Below the pieces are notes generated by a model. It saw only the letters and a list, made by a program, of their open reading frames with translations. It had not been told where the DNA came from and searched no databases. Below are positions 5,897 to 6,182 of a stretch of 6,182 nucleotides of DNA, piece after piece. Each line of letters begins with the position of its first letter. Positions within the stretch are counted from its first letter, which is position 1. The stretch comes from Clostridia bacterium. GTDB lineage: Bacteria > Bacillota > Clostridia > UBA1381. The stretch lies in assembly GCA_900751885.1 (NCBI GenBank), contig CAADTH010000053.1, positions 1-6,182 of the forward strand, written 5' to 3'. A program made the position numbers and the translations under genes.

Positions 5897-6182
5897 TGTA
5901 GCAGGCGTTCGAATAGTTTGTGCGTTTATTGACGATAATCGTCTGGATGAACAGATCCGCCAGGCAGTTCTTTCATTGGAAACAAAATGGACAGAAAAAG
6001 AAATTGGTTTTCAGGTAGAATTGGAGGAAGTTAAATATACTGCGAATGAAGGACTTTTTATGCATATCTGGATAAATCTTTTAGATAATGCGATTAAGTT
6101 CAGCCCTTCAAAGGGGACAATTACGATGTTTCTGAAACAAGAACAGGATTCTGTTAAGTTCATTCTGGAAGATGAAGGACCA
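5853..6182 (+). CDS. Chimeric frame: RelA/SpoT-like start joined to histidine kinase C-terminus (partial)
   Basis: This is 110 codons open to the right edge, overlapping the permease by 44 nt in another frame. Residues about 7-28 (T-R-I-Q-T-Y-L-N-D-V-A-G-V-R-I-V-C-A-F-I-D-D) match the GTP pyrophosphokinase signature of small alarmone synthetases. From residue 30 (R-L-D-E-Q-I-R-Q-A-V-L-S-L-E-x-K-W) the sequence becomes that of an OmpR-type sensor kinase, with the ATPase N-box W-I-N-L-L-D-N-A-I-K-F-S-P at about 75-87 and the beginning of the G1 box (E-D-E-G-P) at the window end. The phospho-accepting histidine domain, HAMP and sensor parts are missing upstream, so a normal kinase cannot start here. 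GC is about 35% over 6001-6182, lower than in the operon. Either a deletion fused two genes or the assembly joined two loci. The kinase identity is strong; the integrity of the gene is doubtful. Confidence 0.6.
   Translation, partial: MYKATQTRIQTYLNDVAGVRIVCAFIDDNRLDEQIRQAVLSLETKWTEKEIGFQVELEEVKYTANEGLFMHIWINLLDNAIKFSPSKGTITMFLKQEQDSVKFILEDEGP
5871..5936 (+). pseudogene. Internal fragment of a RelA/SpoT-type alarmone synthetase gene
   Basis: About 22 codons encode T-R-I-Q-T-Y-L-N-D-V-A-G-V-R-I-V-C-A-F-I-D-D. In intact small alarmone synthetases the D-[VIL]-A-G-[VI]-R signature is followed by I-Y and the rest of the nucleotide-transfer domain, and is preceded by about 40-80 residues carrying basic substrate-binding positions. 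Neither flank is present here: the left side is permease coding sequence and the right side is kinase. The match is short and recognised by eye, so it could be coincidental, but the pattern is unusually exact. Confidence 0.5.
5931..5943. repeat. 13-bp palindrome at the RelA/kinase junction
   Basis: GACGAT-A-ATCGTC is a perfect inverted repeat with a single central base. It spans the point where the protein similarity changes from alarmone synthetase (ending F-I-D-D) to histidine kinase (starting R-L-D-E-Q-I-R). About one or two palindromes of this size are expected by chance in 6 kb, so its location, not its existence, is what is notable. Confidence 0.6.

Noticed and set aside
1..6182. CRISPR array, tRNA/rRNA, transposase or integrase
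   Set aside because: No regularly spaced repeats, cloverleaf-like segments or recombinase motifs were seen in either strand.

Overview
The window reads as a piece of a Clostridia-type (low- to mid-GC Bacillota, probably gut-associated) genome. This rests on the protein families, the strong AGGAG-type ribosome binding sites and the very tight gene packing. It is an inference from sequence only; no species is claimed.

Layout: (i) Positions 1-195, minus strand: the first 65 codons of an ABC-exporter membrane/ATPase subunit that runs off the left edge. Its GC content is clearly higher (about 57% over 1-180) than what follows. (ii) Positions 196-386: a divergent intergenic region with a TTGACA -35 box, an overlapping imperfect inverted repeat that looks like an operator, and a roughly 120-nt leader. 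(iii) Positions 387-5896, plus strand: six tightly packed co-directional genes encoding a TetR-type regulator, a two-HKD cardiolipin synthase, a small CrtO-like membrane protein, an MGDG-synthase/UgtP-type glycosyltransferase, a PAP2/Aur1-like lipid phosphatase or phosphotransferase, and an AI-2E/PerM-type permease. Gaps are 19, 7 and 9 nt, then an 11-nt overlap, then 2 nt, so one transcript is very likely. (iv) Positions 5853-6182, plus strand: an open frame running off the right edge. Its first codons match the RelA/SpoT small-alarmone-synthetase signature (DVAGVR) and then switch in frame to the ATP-binding part of a sensor histidine kinase, so it is a chimera.

The middle block looks like a self-regulated membrane-lipid remodelling operon. 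A phosphatidate- or head-group-acting PAP2 enzyme could supply or consume diacylglycerol. The GT28-type enzyme would glycosylate diacylglycerol. The cardiolipin synthase would condense phosphatidylglycerol or transfer phosphatidyl groups. The CrtO-like protein might acylate a glycolipid. The permease might move a product or support membrane homeostasis. The TetR gene at the head of the operon, next to a dyad overlapping its own promoter, suggests autoregulation and perhaps co-control of the divergent ABC exporter.

The most notable non-gene signals are a perfect 15-bp inverted repeat with a 2-nt centre inside the glycosyltransferase gene, and the RelA/kinase junction, which sits on a 13-bp palindrome and may be either a real rearrangement or an assembly chimera.
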